From positions 62,001 through 126,000 of the forward strand of contig NZ_JAGGOJ010000032.1 of the NCBI RefSeq assembly GCF_018614575.1: a stretch of 64,000 nt of DNA, written 5' to 3'. The stretch is from Streptomyces sp. ISL-10 (lineage in GTDB: Bacteria; Actinomycetota; Actinomycetes; Streptomycetales; Streptomycetaceae). This document shows, in pieces, positions 9,465 through 18,789 of this stretch (its first letter is position 1; each line of letters starts with the position of its first letter). Under the pieces are notes generated by a model that was not told the DNA's origin, did no database searches, and was given only the letters and a program-made list of their open reading frames with translations. The translations under genes were made by a program, and so were the position numbers.

Positions 9465-10121
9465 CTACGCCTTCAGCAGACCCGCGTCGTGGGCGACGAT
9501 CGCAGCCTGGACGCGGTTGGCGCACCCCAGCTTGGCTAGCACCCTGCTGACGTGGGTTTTCACCGTGGCCTCGCTCATGAACAGGCACCCGCCGATATCG
9601 GCGTTGGACTGGCCCTCCGCCAGCAGCCGTAGGACCTGGCACTCGCGCTCGGTCAGCTCGGCCACACGGTTACGGGCATGTACCTGCCGTGAGGTGTCAC
9701 GGCCGACGAAATCCTGGATCAGGCGTCGCGTCACCGACGGGGCGAGCATCGCGTCGCCGGCGTTGACGGTCTTGACCGCGCGGGCCAGCTCCCGCGGCGG
9801 GGTGTTCTTCAGCAGGAATCCCGTCGCCCCCGCCTGCAGCGCGGCGTGCACGTACTCGTCCAGATCGAAGGTGGTCAGCACCACGACTTTGGGCGCGTCG
9901 GGCAGCCGGGCGATCTCCGCCGTGGCGACCAGCCCGTCCATGACCGGCATGCGGATGTCCATCAGCACCACATCCGGCCGGTGCGCGCGCACCATCCGGA
10001 CCGCCTCCGCGCCGTCGGCGGCTTCTGCCACCACCTCGATGTCGGAGTCCACCTGCAAGATCATGCTCATGCCGGACCTTACCAACTCCTCGTCATCGGC
10101 CAGCAGTACGCGAACGCTCAT
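9465..10121 (-). CDS. NarL/LuxR-type response regulator
   Basis: 218 residues from the ATG at 10121, preceded by GAAGGAGAG. The receiver domain has the acidic pair D9-D10, phospho-acceptor D55 in LMDIRMP, and the conserved Thr and Lys in VVLTTFDLDE and FLLKNTPP. The output domain is a LuxR HTH (ELTERECQVLRLLAEG, NADIGGCLFMSEATVKTHV). Its ATG overlaps the stop of the kinase gene (ATGA), so translation is coupled. The pair converges on the ABC exporter. Control of that exporter is plausible, but operons of this type more often lie in the same direction. Confidence 0.9.
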   Translation of the reverse strand: MSVRVLLADDEELVRSGMSMILQVDSDIEVVAEAADGAEAVRMVRAHRPDVVLMDIRMPVMDGLVATAEIARLPDAPKVVVLTTFDLDEYVHAALQAGATGFLLKNTPPRELARAVKTVNAGDAMLAPSVTRRLIQDFVGRDTSRQVHARNRVAELTERECQVLRLLAEGQSNADIGGCLFMSEATVKTHVSRVLAKLGCANRVQAAIVAHDAGLLKA

Positions 10122-11335
10122 GGCGCACTCTCCTTCGTCGGCAGCACGGCGCACACACGGAAGCCGCCGTCGCCTCGTGGTCCGGCGTCGAAGGTGCCCC
10201 CCAGGACGGTAACCCGTTCCCTGAGCCCCGTAAGCCCGTGCCCGCCGCTCGGCAGGCGCGAGACCACCGGACCACTGGGGGCGTCGTTCTCCACGATCAC
10301 GCGCAGTGCCTCCGGCTCGTACCGGACGGTGACCTGGGCGGCGGCATCCGCAGCATGCTTGTGCACGTTCGTCAGCGCTTCCTGAACAAGGCGGTACGCG
10401 GTGGGTTCGTGACTGGGCCCCAGAGAACGGCGGGAGCCGGACGTCGCCAGGTCGACTCGCATACCCGTGGCCCGGGACTGCTCGACCAGCGCCGGAAGAT
10501 CATTCAGGGTGGGTTGGGGCGCCCGGGGCGCGGCTTCCTCATCCTCCTCCGGCCGCAGCACCGCCAGGACCTGGCGCAGCTCCTCCAGGGCCTGTCGGCC
10601 GATTTCGCCCACGAGCCTCGCGCTCTCCGCAGCCCGAGGGGGAACTTCCGCGGTGACTTCAAGGGCACCGGCGTGGATCACCATGAGGCTCACTCGGTGG
10701 GCGACCACGTCGTGCATCTCGCGCGCGAGGCGGGCCCGCTCCTCCATGCGCGCCCGCCAGGCCAGCAGATGCTGCTCCCGTTCCAGGCGCTCCGCCTTGT
10801 CCCGAAGGTTCCCCAGCGCCATGCTCCGCGTGCGCGTGAACAGGCCCAGGAGCAGGGGGACGGCCACGAAACCCGCCTCACTGGCCAGGTGCAGCAGGGC
10901 TCCAGCGAGCAGGTCCGACTCGTACATGGCGGCCCGGGCCACGGCGAGGCGCACCACCGCCGCCCCGGACAACAGCGCGAGGGCCACGCGGCTTCTGCCA
11001 TACCGGGCCAGGGCGTAGAGACACACCCCCGGCAGGAGGTAGGTGAACAGCGAGGGCAGGAGGAGATGCACAGGCGTGGCGATGACAACGGCCGCGCAGA
11101 GCGCCGTCGGCCACCGGCGGCGTACCACCGTCGCCAGGCACAGCCCGAGGTACACGGCGAGCCACATCAGGACCCCAGGCTCCCCCGAAGGAACCAGTGT
11201 CATCAAAGAGATGAAGGCGCAGGCCAGGGCGACCGAGGCGTCGAATAGCACGCTGCCGCGACTGCCCCACCACAACGGACGGTCAGCACACAACGCCCAT
11301 CCGCTTTGGCCCCGGCCCCTCTTACCCCTGATCAT
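10118..11335 (-). CDS. Two-component sensor histidine kinase (NarL partner)
   Basis: 405 residues. The N-terminal half (~28-165) has four to six hydrophobic segments with short loops, so sensing is probably within the membrane. The HisKA_3 dimerisation domain has its phospho-acceptor at H208 in LAREMHDVVAHRVSLMV. The HATPase region shows YRLVQEALTNVHKHA (N box) and GGHGLTGLRERV (G box). It overlaps the regulator gene by four bases, and the two are surely one operon. Kinases of this architecture are common next to ABC-2 exporters in actinomycetes. Confidence 0.9.
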   Translation of the reverse strand: MIRGKRGRGQSGWALCADRPLWWGSRGSVLFDASVALACAFISLMTLVPSGEPGVLMWLAVYLGLCLATVVRRRWPTALCAAVVIATPVHLLLPSLFTYLLPGVCLYALARYGRSRVALALLSGAAVVRLAVARAAMYESDLLAGALLHLASEAGFVAVPLLLGLFTRTRSMALGNLRDKAERLEREQHLLAWRARMEERARLAREMHDVVAHRVSLMVIHAGALEVTAEVPPRAAESARLVGEIGRQALEELRQVLAVLRPEEDEEAAPRAPQPTLNDLPALVEQSRATGMRVDLATSGSRRSLGPSHEPTAYRLVQEALTNVHKHAADAAAQVTVRYEPEALRVIVENDAPSGPVVSRLPSGGHGLTGLRERVTVLGGTFDAGPRGDGGFRVCAVLPTKESAP

Positions 11336-11639
11336 CTACGCTGTGTCTTCTTCTCCGAACCACCGGACGCTTCGTTCGGTCTTCTGCCGGGCTGCGATGC
11401 CCCGCCGCTCATCGCGCTCGCTGTCCTTGGTCGTCAACCCTGCGTGGTGAGTCGGCCGGAAAGGGGACGCCCAGCGCGCAGAGCGCTCGTGGCGACGAGC
11501 CTACCGCACCATCATGGCCACTCGGCCATCCCTTCCGGTCCCCGGCTCTCCCTCTCGCAGCAGGTGTGCAGTGGGGGCTGCGGCAGTCCTGGCACGCAGC
11601 AGCCGCGGTGAAGGCACCCGCTCCACCGCGTCCCCGGGC

Positions 11640-11950
11640 GGCGGCAGCATGCGGATACGAGCGCGCGCACCTTCCGCCGCGTCATCGGCTACCGCGCCGA
11701 TGAACTCGGCCGCGCGGAGAGGTCAACAGGCACTTCACCGCACCGACGCCGAACCGGTTGTGGGTCACCGACCTCCCAATCATCTCCACCGGCGAGGGTC
11801 CGCTGTGGCTCTCCGCGATCGCGACGCGTTCTCCCGCCGGTGGTGGCCTGGGAGACTTCCGCGCGAATGGACGCCGACCTGGTCCTGACCACGCTGGAGT
11901 ACGCGCTCGCCAGCCGCGAGGTCGAACCGGGAAAGCTCATACTGCGCGCC
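11640..11950 (+). pseudogene. IS3-family orfB (integrase-type) relic
   Basis: The frame reading NRLWVTDLPIISTGEGPLWL then shifts to VVAWETSARMDADLVLTTLE and YALASREVEPGKLI. This is the rve catalytic core of IS3 orfB around its first and second acidic residues. The C-terminal third and all of orfA are gone. The 300 bases before it (11336-11639) and the 260 after it hold no gene I can support. Confidence 0.65.
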
Positions 11951-12216
11951 GTGCGAGGCACCCGACGGCCACCCGCTCCTCGCCTCATCTGCCCCGCTTG
12001 CTGCTGCCCCTCGCCTCGTTGCCCTGTTGTCGACTCATTTCGAGGTCGGGTTCGAGCATGAGTGAGCTGTCAGTTCAAGCAAGCGGAGTGAGAGGTCGGT
12101 ACACGCTCATGAGAATGTCCGGTTCACCGGAATGAGAGTCAGCACCAAGTGACCGCATCCTGCACCGGGACCGGTTCTATGTGACCATCCTCTAAAGTCT
12201 TGAGTCCTCTGCCCAG

Positions 12217-12243
12217 GCCCCGGCCGGTGTCACCGGCCGGGGC
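12217..12243 (-). terminator. Hairpin overlapping the stop codon of the 12230-12682 gene
   Basis: A 13-nt perfect inverted repeat (12217-12229 and 12231-12243). The TGA stop of the minus-strand gene lies in its centre, so the last four codons are part of the stem. Confidence 0.6.
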
Positions 12244-12682
12244 TCGGCCACACCCGGATGTCGTACTGCTCCGTCTCGTCCGCGGATCGCCGCCACACCT
12301 TCACTTCGTAGATTCCGGAATCCGGCAGCACCAGAGACGGCCCGGGCTCCCGGCCCTCCACGTTGACCAGCGTCAGTTCACGTTCCGGCACGTCAATCCG
12401 GCAACTCCCGAGGTACACCCGGGCCCCGTCGGGCGGCGCCTCGTCCCATACCGACAGCGCAACGCCGATGCGCACCCGTGATGCCTGTGTCGGCACGCCC
12501 GCCGCCGTGCCGTGACCGGACACGGCATCGCCCTCAGGGACAGCGGATTCCACATCGCCGCGGTCACCACCTTCGGCAAGCACCCAGAACTGGCTGTACG
12601 AGACGGTGAGCTCGTCGAACGCAACGTCCCAGGGCTGACGATCAGGAAACAGGTCTTCGCTGGAACGGTTAGGTGACTTCAT
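12230..12682 (-). CDS. Hypothetical acidic protein
   Basis: 150 residues from the ATG at 12682. Longer in-frame starts to 12955 add a region of random composition and no ribosome-binding site. Beta-rich and acidic. The first part reads DRQPWDVAFDELTVSYSQFW and the end (SGIYEVKVWRRSADETEQYD) resembles an extended beta-sandwich edge. No transmembrane segment, signal peptide or known motif. It ends in a strong hairpin and stands alone on its strand. Function unknown. Confidence 0.6.
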   Translation of the reverse strand: MKSPNRSSEDLFPDRQPWDVAFDELTVSYSQFWVLAEGGDRGDVESAVPEGDAVSGHGTAAGVPTQASRVRIGVALSVWDEAPPDGARVYLGSCRIDVPERELTLVNVEGREPGPSLVLPDSGIYEVKVWRRSADETEQYDIRVWPSPGR

Positions 12683-13131
12683 GGCAGCCACCGTAGCCAG
12701 TACCGCACCCCAGGAACATTGAGCTCTGCAATACGCCAGGGCGTCGGAGGTTTCGCGCACTGATTCCTCGTTGCGCCGGCGGCAGGACCCATCGCTTCCG
12801 CGCGTCCGGCCGCTCCCACGGGTGTCGTGGAAGTCGGCGGCGAACCGGTCGCGCACGTCGGCCGCGCCGGGCGAGAGGTCGTCCCGGCCGCTGGCGGACA
12901 GGGTGGCCCGTGTGCCTTCCGAGGAGCGTTGGCGGCACGTCGACCCAGGGCCCACCTCACTGGGGGAGTGCGAGGTGGGGCGGTCGCCGGGCGATGGTCA
13001 GATGTGGCACGACATCGTCGAACTGCCCACCGAGGGGCCGGTTTTTGGCCACCGGTACGCGATCGCCTCGGTGAGCCGGCGAAACGGCGCGTCCGGCTTG
13101 GGGTGCGTCGGACCGGCTGCGCGGAGGTGTG
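12683..13131. other. No gene supported
   Basis: Only overlapping GC-driven frames. Near 13115-13155 a ~20-base sequence (CCGGCTGyGCGGAGG) occurs twice, the second copy inside the end of the next gene. I see no RNA gene. Confidence 0.4.
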
Positions 13132-14325
13132 TCAGGCCGGCTGTGCGGAGGAGTTCAGCACCGGGGCGAGGACCGGATCCGCGGTCTCGAGGGCGTGGGG
13201 GAAGGAGGCCGCCCGGTGCTGGAAGGAAAGGATCTTCGGGTTCAGGATGAAGCCGTCGCGGATCTCGATGGCCTTTCCGACCGTGGGGTCCGCGTCCCAT
13301 GCCGCCGGGCCGTTCATGACCTTGCGCAGGTAGGGCAGGAGCGCCTCGCTGATCTCCCACGTGGCCGAATTCCACAGGTGGGACGGGCTGTGGTCCACCC
13401 CGTAGTAGTGGCACCCCGGCCCGACCATGGGCATCGGATCGCCGAAGGTGGTTGGACGGGCCCAGGAGAATCCCATGCCCTCGTCGCAGGAGACGTCGAT
13501 GAAGAAGGAGCCCGGCCGGAACAGGGCGAGTTCCTCGTCGGTGACGAACGTCAAGGGCGCGTCGGTGTCCTGCCGGACGCAGTTGACGATGATGTCGAAC
13601 CCGGCGAGATACTCCGCGAGCGGCACGGGTCCCGCCGGGGTGAGTGCCTGTAGACGCGACGGATCGTCCTCGTGCTCCTCGAAGTGGCCCATCACGACCG
13701 ACGGCATCGGGGAGGCCACCGCCGCCGCGGCGCGCTGGGTGAGCACCGTGACGTCGGAGACTCCCATGGCGCCCAGGCCCGTGACCGCTCCGCGCGCCGT
13801 GGCGCCGAAGCTGATGACCACGGCGCGCAGACGCCGCCCGTAGCTGCCGGTCAGCCCGCCGAGCTGCAGGGCGTGCAGCACCGAGCAGTAGCCCGCGAGC
13901 TCGTTGTTCTTGTGGAACACATGGACACTGAAGGCGCCCGTGGAGGTCCAGTGGTTCATGGCCTCCCAGGCGATGAGGGTCAGCTGGCGGTCGATGGCGA
14001 GCTGCGTCATCCTCTCGTCCTGCACGCAGTGCGGCCATCCCCACAGCACCTGGCCCTGGCTCAACGCGGCGACGTCCTCGTGCATGGGCTTGGGCAGCAG
14101 CAACACGTCGCACTCGTCGAGGAGTTGCTCGCGGGAGCGCAGTCCTGCCACGAGCGGTCGCAGCGCGTCGTCTGCGACGCTGAACCGTTCGCCGTAGCCC
14201 TCTTCGAGGAAGATCCTCTCCCGTACGTCCGGGGCGATCCGGCCGAGGTGGGCGGGGTGCAACGGCAGGCGGAACTCGTTCTCCTTGCGGGAGGAGGCGA
14301 GTACTCCGAGACTCAACAGGCTCAT
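13132..14325 (-). CDS. Alanine dehydrogenase/PNT-family protein, N5-(carboxyethyl)ornithine synthase-like
   Basis: 397 residues from the ATG at 14325, preceded by AGGAAG. In-frame starts at 14337/14340 lack a ribosome-binding site. The N-terminal AlaDh_PNT domain starts SLGVLASSRKENEFRLPLHP, with the Arg and Lys that bind the keto acid in this family, and continues through DVLLLPKPMHEDV. The Rossmann domain is less canonical (VVISFGATARGAVTGLGAMG) but in the expected place, followed by DIIVNCVRQDT and FFIDVSCDEGMGF. Members reductively condense pyruvate with an amino acid, or run the reverse. The exact substrate cannot be inferred. Likely co-transcribed with the small Cys protein upstream. 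Confidence 0.7.
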   Translation of the reverse strand: MSLLSLGVLASSRKENEFRLPLHPAHLGRIAPDVRERIFLEEGYGERFSVADDALRPLVAGLRSREQLLDECDVLLLPKPMHEDVAALSQGQVLWGWPHCVQDERMTQLAIDRQLTLIAWEAMNHWTSTGAFSVHVFHKNNELAGYCSVLHALQLGGLTGSYGRRLRAVVISFGATARGAVTGLGAMGVSDVTVLTQRAAAAVASPMPSVVMGHFEEHEDDPSRLQALTPAGPVPLAEYLAGFDIIVNCVRQDTDAPLTFVTDEELALFRPGSFFIDVSCDEGMGFSWARPTTFGDPMPMVGPGCHYYGVDHSPSHLWNSATWEISEALLPYLRKVMNGPAAWDADPTVGKAIEIRDGFILNPKILSFQHRAASFPHALETADPVLAPVLNSSAQPA

Positions 14326-14394
14326 ACGCTTCCTCATCACTTCGTTCGGGTCATTTCGTTCGCGTCGTACTTGTGGTGGCTGCCGGGTCCCGGA

Positions 14395-14667
14395 TCAGGA
14401 GCCGTCGGCCCCGTGCCTGCGCACGCGCTCGGCCATCGGGAGGGGCGTCTCGTCCAGACCGTTGACCGACCCGCTCGCCATGCGCGCGCACGTGCCGTGG
14501 CAGGCGAGCAGTTGCTTGTCGTCGCGGTGGGAGACCACCACCACCTCCGGATCGGGAGCGTTCCGGTAGTCGGTGCCGCACATGAGGCAGGCCAGTCCGG
14601 AGAGCATCTCCGGCGTCGGTTCGGGGCGGCCGCGGCGGCGGCCGGAGATCGAGTCCTGTGAATACAT
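14395..14667 (-). CDS. Small Cys-pair protein, function unknown
   Basis: 90 residues from the ATG at 14667, with GAGGA nine bases upstream. A longer start at 14706 lacks this. The sequence has a C-x2-C pair in GLACLMCGTDY and a C-x3-C pair in LLACHGTCARM, separated by about 27 residues with a beta-like VVVVSHRDDKQ. This suggests a zinc- or redox-active minidomain. It lies 69 bases upstream of the dehydrogenase-like gene on the same strand, so it is probably part of the same transcript. Not a family I recognise. Confidence 0.6.
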   Translation of the reverse strand: MYSQDSISGRRRGRPEPTPEMLSGLACLMCGTDYRNAPDPEVVVVSHRDDKQLLACHGTCARMASGSVNGLDETPLPMAERVRRHGADGS

Positions 14668-14683
14668 GCGTCCGCATCCTCTT

Positions 14684-14758
14684 GATCGGTTCAGGGCCGT
14701 GCTCATCGGTTCGGATCGGTACTGACCGGGTCAGACGTACTGATCGGTTCAGGGTCGT
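14684..14758 (-). promoter_or_regulatory. Direct repeats upstream of the Cys protein/dehydrogenase unit
   Basis: GATCGGTTCAGGGyCGT occurs at 14684-14700 and 14742-14758, with partial copies between (ATCGGTTC at 14705, GATCGGTAC near 14714). The cluster lies directly upstream of the ATG at 14667, so it may be an operator array. The binding protein is unknown. Confidence 0.45.
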
Positions 14759-15032
14759 ACGCCAGATGCCGGAACGCCTCGGAGGCATCGTGTAGCCAGG
14801 AAATCCGCTACTGCGCTGCGCGGGACCGGATACGGGAGGAAGCGTGGCAGTACGAGCCAGGAGGCATGGTGCGGCTCTTTCCGGCCGGATCCGATGTGCG
14901 CCGGCCTGTGCCGTTCTCCGAGGGCGACGCCGAAACGGTGACGGCGTGCGAGGTGCGCTCGGTGCCGCAACCGTACTCCCTCCGGACCCCGCGTGTGCCG
15001 GGTCCGGACTCCGGAACCGCCCGCAGGGAGCG
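14759..15032. other. No gene supported
   Basis: No motif-bearing frame. The stretch separates the repeat cluster from the 3' end of the sigma-factor relic. Confidence 0.4.
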
Positions 15033-15541
15033 TCACCGAGCCCTTCCGGGCCCCGAGCGGGGGCCAGGGCCCAGGGCGATGTTCCCGACAGCGAGCAAGC
15101 TGCGCGACACTTCCTGCACTGGCTGGTCCGGATCAGGTGGTGCAGTCCTTGGTGGCCTGGTCCTTGGTGGCCTGGTCCTCGGCGGCCCGGTGAGGGATGT
15201 CCGCCGCAGCGGCGTCACGATCTCGGTGCCGACGATGTGGAGGTCGGGATTCCATCGCAGGACCCTCTCGATCAGTACCCGCCGGCGCTGCTCCCCCCGG
15301 TGGAAGCCGAGGACCGTGTTCTTCACGACGCCCCGAAGTAGCCCCGCTGCCGGCCCGGCTCCCAGGTGCTCATGTCCGGCCACTTGATCCAGGCCACCAT
15401 GAGCGCGATCTGGACCAGGTCCTCGGCCTGAGCCTGGGAGAGGTTGCCACTGCGGATGCAGAACCCGATGGCCCGGGGGTACGCGTACCGGACGAAGTCG
15501 TCGTATGCCAGTGCCGCATTCGCCGGCAGGCCGGGCGGCAT
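15033..15541 (-). pseudogene. Sigma-70/ECF-like sigma factor, frameshifted
   Basis: The minus strand from ATG 15541 encodes region 2 of a sigma factor: YDDFVRYAYPRAIGFCIRSG, AQAEDLVQIALMVAWIKWPD. The frame stops at 15323 after GYFGAS. The match continues one frame over as VVKNTVLGFHRGEQRRRVLI, so a single indel near 15330 breaks the gene. The 3' part then turns into a 15-bp tandem repeat (15138-15190, TGGTCCTTGGTGGCC), with no clear region 4. Either a recent pseudogene or an assembly error, but the missing region 4 favours decay. Confidence 0.6.
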
Positions 15542-16296
15542 GTGTTCACGGTTGTTCTCCTCCTCGCGGTCCGGGGGATGTTCGGGGGTGTGTCTGGTCA
15601 CATGCACCTGCTTCCTGTAGTTGCCATCAACCCGTCCTTGCTCGACCGGTGCCGGGGCGCGCAATGCCCCCTTAGCAAGGGGGTAGCTCCGGCATCTCGG
15701 GCCGTTACGACCCAGTGCGGAAAAATCTTCCGGCTGATGGCCGGGCGGGCACCCTTGAGCGCGCGGCGTCTCGCCCGCGAATCGACGCAGATCGGCGAGA
15801 TGGCGAGATGGTGTCGCCCAGGGCGATGTGCGTCGGCTGCATGCAGGCTAGATCCAACCTCCATATCGATCACGCAGCGATGACCTGTTTCCGACCGGGC
15901 ATCCGATGCGGTGGCACGTCAAGTGCCAGCGGATTCGGCGAGTTGGCAGCTTCGCCGCGGCTGGGTGTGGATGACGACATGTTCAGCGTGGCGTCGGTCT
16001 CAGAGGGTCGGACGTCGTGGCCGCTGCAGTTGTTCACTGCCGCCGGGGTGCGGCCGGTGGCCTTGGTGACCCAGGTCGGTGCGAGGGCGTAAGGCTGACG
16101 AACGCGGCTGAGGTGTTTGCCGACGCGGTGTGGGAGCGGCATTGCCCCAAGGAGCAGTTCCCAGGGTGCAGCTGTGGCCTGAGGGCTCAGGCCGGCTGGC
16201 CCGCTGCATGTCGGCACGCCGGTCGTGGCCGGCTGCGGAGTGCCTCCCGTCCTCGTGAACATCGACCCTGGACAGATCGGGCCGCCTCCCAAACTC
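15542..16296. other. No gene supported
   Basis: A long minus-strand frame (15870-16430) has no recognisable motif and runs through the inverted repeat of the ISL3-type unit, so I treat it as chance. A small palindrome (CCCCCTTAGCAAGGGGG, 15666-15682) could be a terminator or operator near the sigma relic. Confidence 0.4.
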
Positions 16297-16318
16297 GGGT
16301 TCTGGCTCAGGTTCTGTG
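16297..16318. repeat. Left inverted repeat of ISL3-type unit
   Basis: Same 22-mer as at 18657-18678 (inverted), 19639-19660 (inverted) and, less exactly, 39072-39093. Confidence 0.65.
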
Positions 16319-16324
16319 GAGCGG

Positions 16325-16912
16325 TCACGGCGAGTGAGCGTGCCTCTGCCGAATCGGATGCGCTCGGAGCTGGGGTGAGGTGAGCTCCAGAGCCCGGTTG
16401 TCCTGTCCGGCAGCCATGTGGTCGAGCCATCGTTCATACCAGGCGAGAAAGTCCGAGGCCGAGGAGACGTTCGGGCCCCAGAAGCCGTCTGCGTTGCCGA
16501 CGAGCATGCGCCCCGTGAGAGGGCCGGTTATGCCTATGAGGACAAGATCGCTGCACCCGCGTTCGATGACATGCAGGAACAGGTCACCACGGCGGGTGGG
16601 GCGATAGGCCCGGCTGAATCCTCTTGAGCCCGTGCTGGCGTCTCTGGAGTTCATTGTGAAGAGCGTGCAGTCCTTCAACGGGATCAGTCCGTAGTACGGA
16701 GACGCACCGGTGCCGCCCATGTTGGTGAGGAAGTCTCGGTAGGGCCGCGGGAGTTCCACGTCATGCTCGGCTTGAAAGGCGTCTGCCTGATCTTCGGTGA
16801 GGCGGGGGCCGAGACGGAATTCGTGCCGCTCCTCCCCAAAGGAGTGGCTTCGGCTGGGCGCGTAGGGGATGCGTGCCAGCTTGCGTCGCAACCGCGGGAT
16901 GCGGGAGTCCAT
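16325..16912 (-). CDS. SMI1/KNR4 (SUKH) family protein
   Basis: 195 residues from the ATG at 16912. The SUKH fold core is visible as EDQADAFQAEHDVELPRPYR then DFLTNMGGTGASPYYGLIPL, where helix 1 leads into the G-G-x-G loop. Next comes a beta-rich part ending SDLVLIGITGPLTGRML and FLAWYERWLDHM. SUKH proteins are commonly immunity proteins against contact-dependent or secreted toxins, but some act elsewhere, and no toxin gene is visible next to it. It lies between the transposase relic and the left repeat, so it is probably a passenger. The frame is intact while the transposase is not. Confidence 0.75.
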   Translation of the reverse strand: MDSRIPRLRRKLARIPYAPSRSHSFGEERHEFRLGPRLTEDQADAFQAEHDVELPRPYRDFLTNMGGTGASPYYGLIPLKDCTLFTMNSRDASTGSRGFSRAYRPTRRGDLFLHVIERGCSDLVLIGITGPLTGRMLVGNADGFWGPNVSSASDFLAWYERWLDHMAAGQDNRALELTSPQLRAHPIRQRHAHSP

Positions 16913-16971
16913 GCGAGCTCTTCTCTCGTGTCGCTCGCAATCTATCGCACGGCGCCAGAGCTCACCCTGCG

Positions 16972-18573
16972 AGCAGGACTCGCTTCCTCAACAGCTGGAA
17001 GCCGGCCCGGCCGAACATCTGGCGCTTGAGCATCTTGATCCGGTTGACGTGCCCTTCGACGACGCCAGAAACTCCAGGGCGGAGTGAGGCCGGCGATGAC
17101 GGCGTCGCGGTCGCGGTCGGCGAGGGTATGGAGGCTGGGCAGGTCGTCCTGCCGGACGGCGTCGAACCAGTCGGGCAGGAGCTGGCCCTGGCGCTCGGTG
17201 AGCATGGTCGCGAAGGATCGGACGTGCCCGATGAGGGCGTCGAGTTCGGAGCAGTGCGTCCGGACGGCCTTGAGCTGGTGATGCTCGGTCTCGGTGAGGG
17301 TGTCCGGACGGCGGAGGATCCATCCGGCGACGGTCCGGGGCGAGGGCGGTCGGGCGGTCACCGGCTGCGGTGAGGTGCGCTTGTCGTGTAGATAGGCGCG
17401 AACGCGCTGGTAGCTGCCCTTGTAGCCGAGTGGCACGATCTCCTCCCACGGCTTCCAAGCGTTGGTGCAGCCCTCGCTCCAGCGGTCGTCCAGATAGGGC
17501 TTGTAGTCGTCGAGGACGGAAGGCGGGTTCTGCCACTGACCGGTGAACAGCTCCTCCGGCGTCGCGGCGTCGGCGAACTGCTTGACGGTGCGGTAGGTCA
17601 TCCCGAGCTGCCGCTGGACCGAGCGCCGACTGTGTCCCGCCGTCAGCAGTGCGTGGACGGCGGCATGCCGCGCCCGGGTCCGATCGGCGAATCGGTGCCC
17701 GCGCGGCCAAGGAGAACCGGACGAGTCCGCGACCGGAACAGCCTCGGGTTCGGGTCCGGGCTCAGGGACGGTGGGGACCAGAGCGCGGAGGCAGCGACGG
17801 TGCTGGGCGACGCTCCGCTCGGTGGCCTCGCTCAGGTTGTGCCAGAGGTGCCACCGGTCCGCGACTTGGAGTGCCTGCGGCGCACCGGCGGTGGCGCCCT
17901 CAGCGAAGAACGGCGCCCGGTTCCGGCACACGACCTCGACGCCGGGCCGATCGGCGAGCCAGGCAGCCAGGCTCGATGCCTCCCGGTCGGGCAGCAGGTC
18001 GACAGGGCGGCGGCTTTCGACGTCGACGAGAACGGTGCCGTAGTGGCGGCCCTTGCGGGTGGTTTACTCGTCAACGCCGACCACACGCGGGGCGGGCACT
18101 TCCGGCTCGGGCAGGGCGTCGACCAAGCTGCAGGACCGTGCTCCGGCTGACGGAGACCCCAAGCACGGACTCAAACGGGCGCCGGCACGGCCCGCCAGCG
18201 CGAGACCGACCGCAGCCAGCATCGCGCGCAGCCGCTCGGTCCGCTGACCGTGCCCACGGGTCAGGCCGGGTATCTGCTCGACGAAGGTGCGGCGGGTGCA
18301 CCCCGAGTTTCCGCAGAACCGGCGGACCCCCAGCTGGAGAACAACACTTCGTCCAGCGCTGGGCACATCAGCGGGAAACCGCAGGTAGGAACCATGGACC
18401 CGGTTCGACCAGGCCCCGCACGCCGGGCAAGCGGCACCGTTCGCAGTGCATTCCGTGTCGACCCGCACTATCGCGATGCTCACGTCCACCACAGCACCGC
18501 AACGTCCGCGATCGCCGGGAACAACAGCTCCTTCAACCGGAGCACGATCTCTTCCACTGCCCCGAACTGTCAT
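16972..18573 (-). pseudogene. ISL3-family transposase, multiply disrupted
   Basis: The N-terminal zinc finger (GAACPACGAWSNRVHGSYLR) and CTRRTFVEQIPGLTRG, then the DDE domain (VVGVDE, CRNRAPFFAEGATAG, ALQVADRWHLWHNLSEA) are typical of ISL3 transposases. Lesions: frameshifts near 18540, 18170 and 18110, an in-frame TAA at 18064-18066 directly after VDE, and a frameshift near 17070 before the end (VNRIKMLKRQMFGRAGFQLL). At least five disabling changes, so the element is dead. Confidence 0.8.
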
Positions 18574-18656
18574 CCCCACCGCCTTGACCACGGCTCATTT
18601 TCGGGCGACTTCACCTACTGCCCGGAGAAGCTAGCCGTCACTCAGCGTGGCTCCGT

Positions 18657-18678
18657 CACAGAAGCTGAGCCAGAACCC
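18657..18678. repeat. Right inverted repeat of ISL3-type unit
   Basis: Inverted partner of 16297-16318, one mismatch at the central G/C. Confidence 0.65.
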
Positions 18679-18789
18679 AAACTCGTGAACAACCGCTGTC
18701 ACGACTCAGGTGGCTCAACTTCTGAGGTGCACCTACGCTCGGTGATTGCCGATGTGCCAGGTGCCCGTTACCTCGGACCGGGGGCACAC

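Larger units (their letters stand above)
16297..18678. mobile_element. ISL3-type unit with passenger SUKH gene
   Basis: 22-bp inverted repeats (GGGTTCTGGCTCAG then G/C then TTCTGTG) lie at 16297-16318 and 18657-18678 with one mismatch. Inside are a decayed ISL3-family transposase and, beyond its 3' end, a complete SMI1/KNR4 gene whose stop is only 7 bases from the left repeat. The hexamer AAACTC abuts both ends in direct orientation. This could be a target duplication, but the same hexamer precedes an orphan copy at 39072, so it may be element sequence. At 2.38 kb it is longer than a simple ISL3 element, which fits a transporter-type IS. Confidence 0.55.

Noticed and set aside
12050..12140. 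Possible IS21-type terminal repeats
   Set aside because: Short motifs (TGTCAGTTCAAGCAAG and partial inverted copies) resemble IS21 ends, but no istA/istB sequence is nearby to support it.
15870..16430. A 186-residue minus-strand frame
   Set aside because: It crosses the ISL3-type terminal repeat and overlaps the SUKH gene in another frame. No motif.
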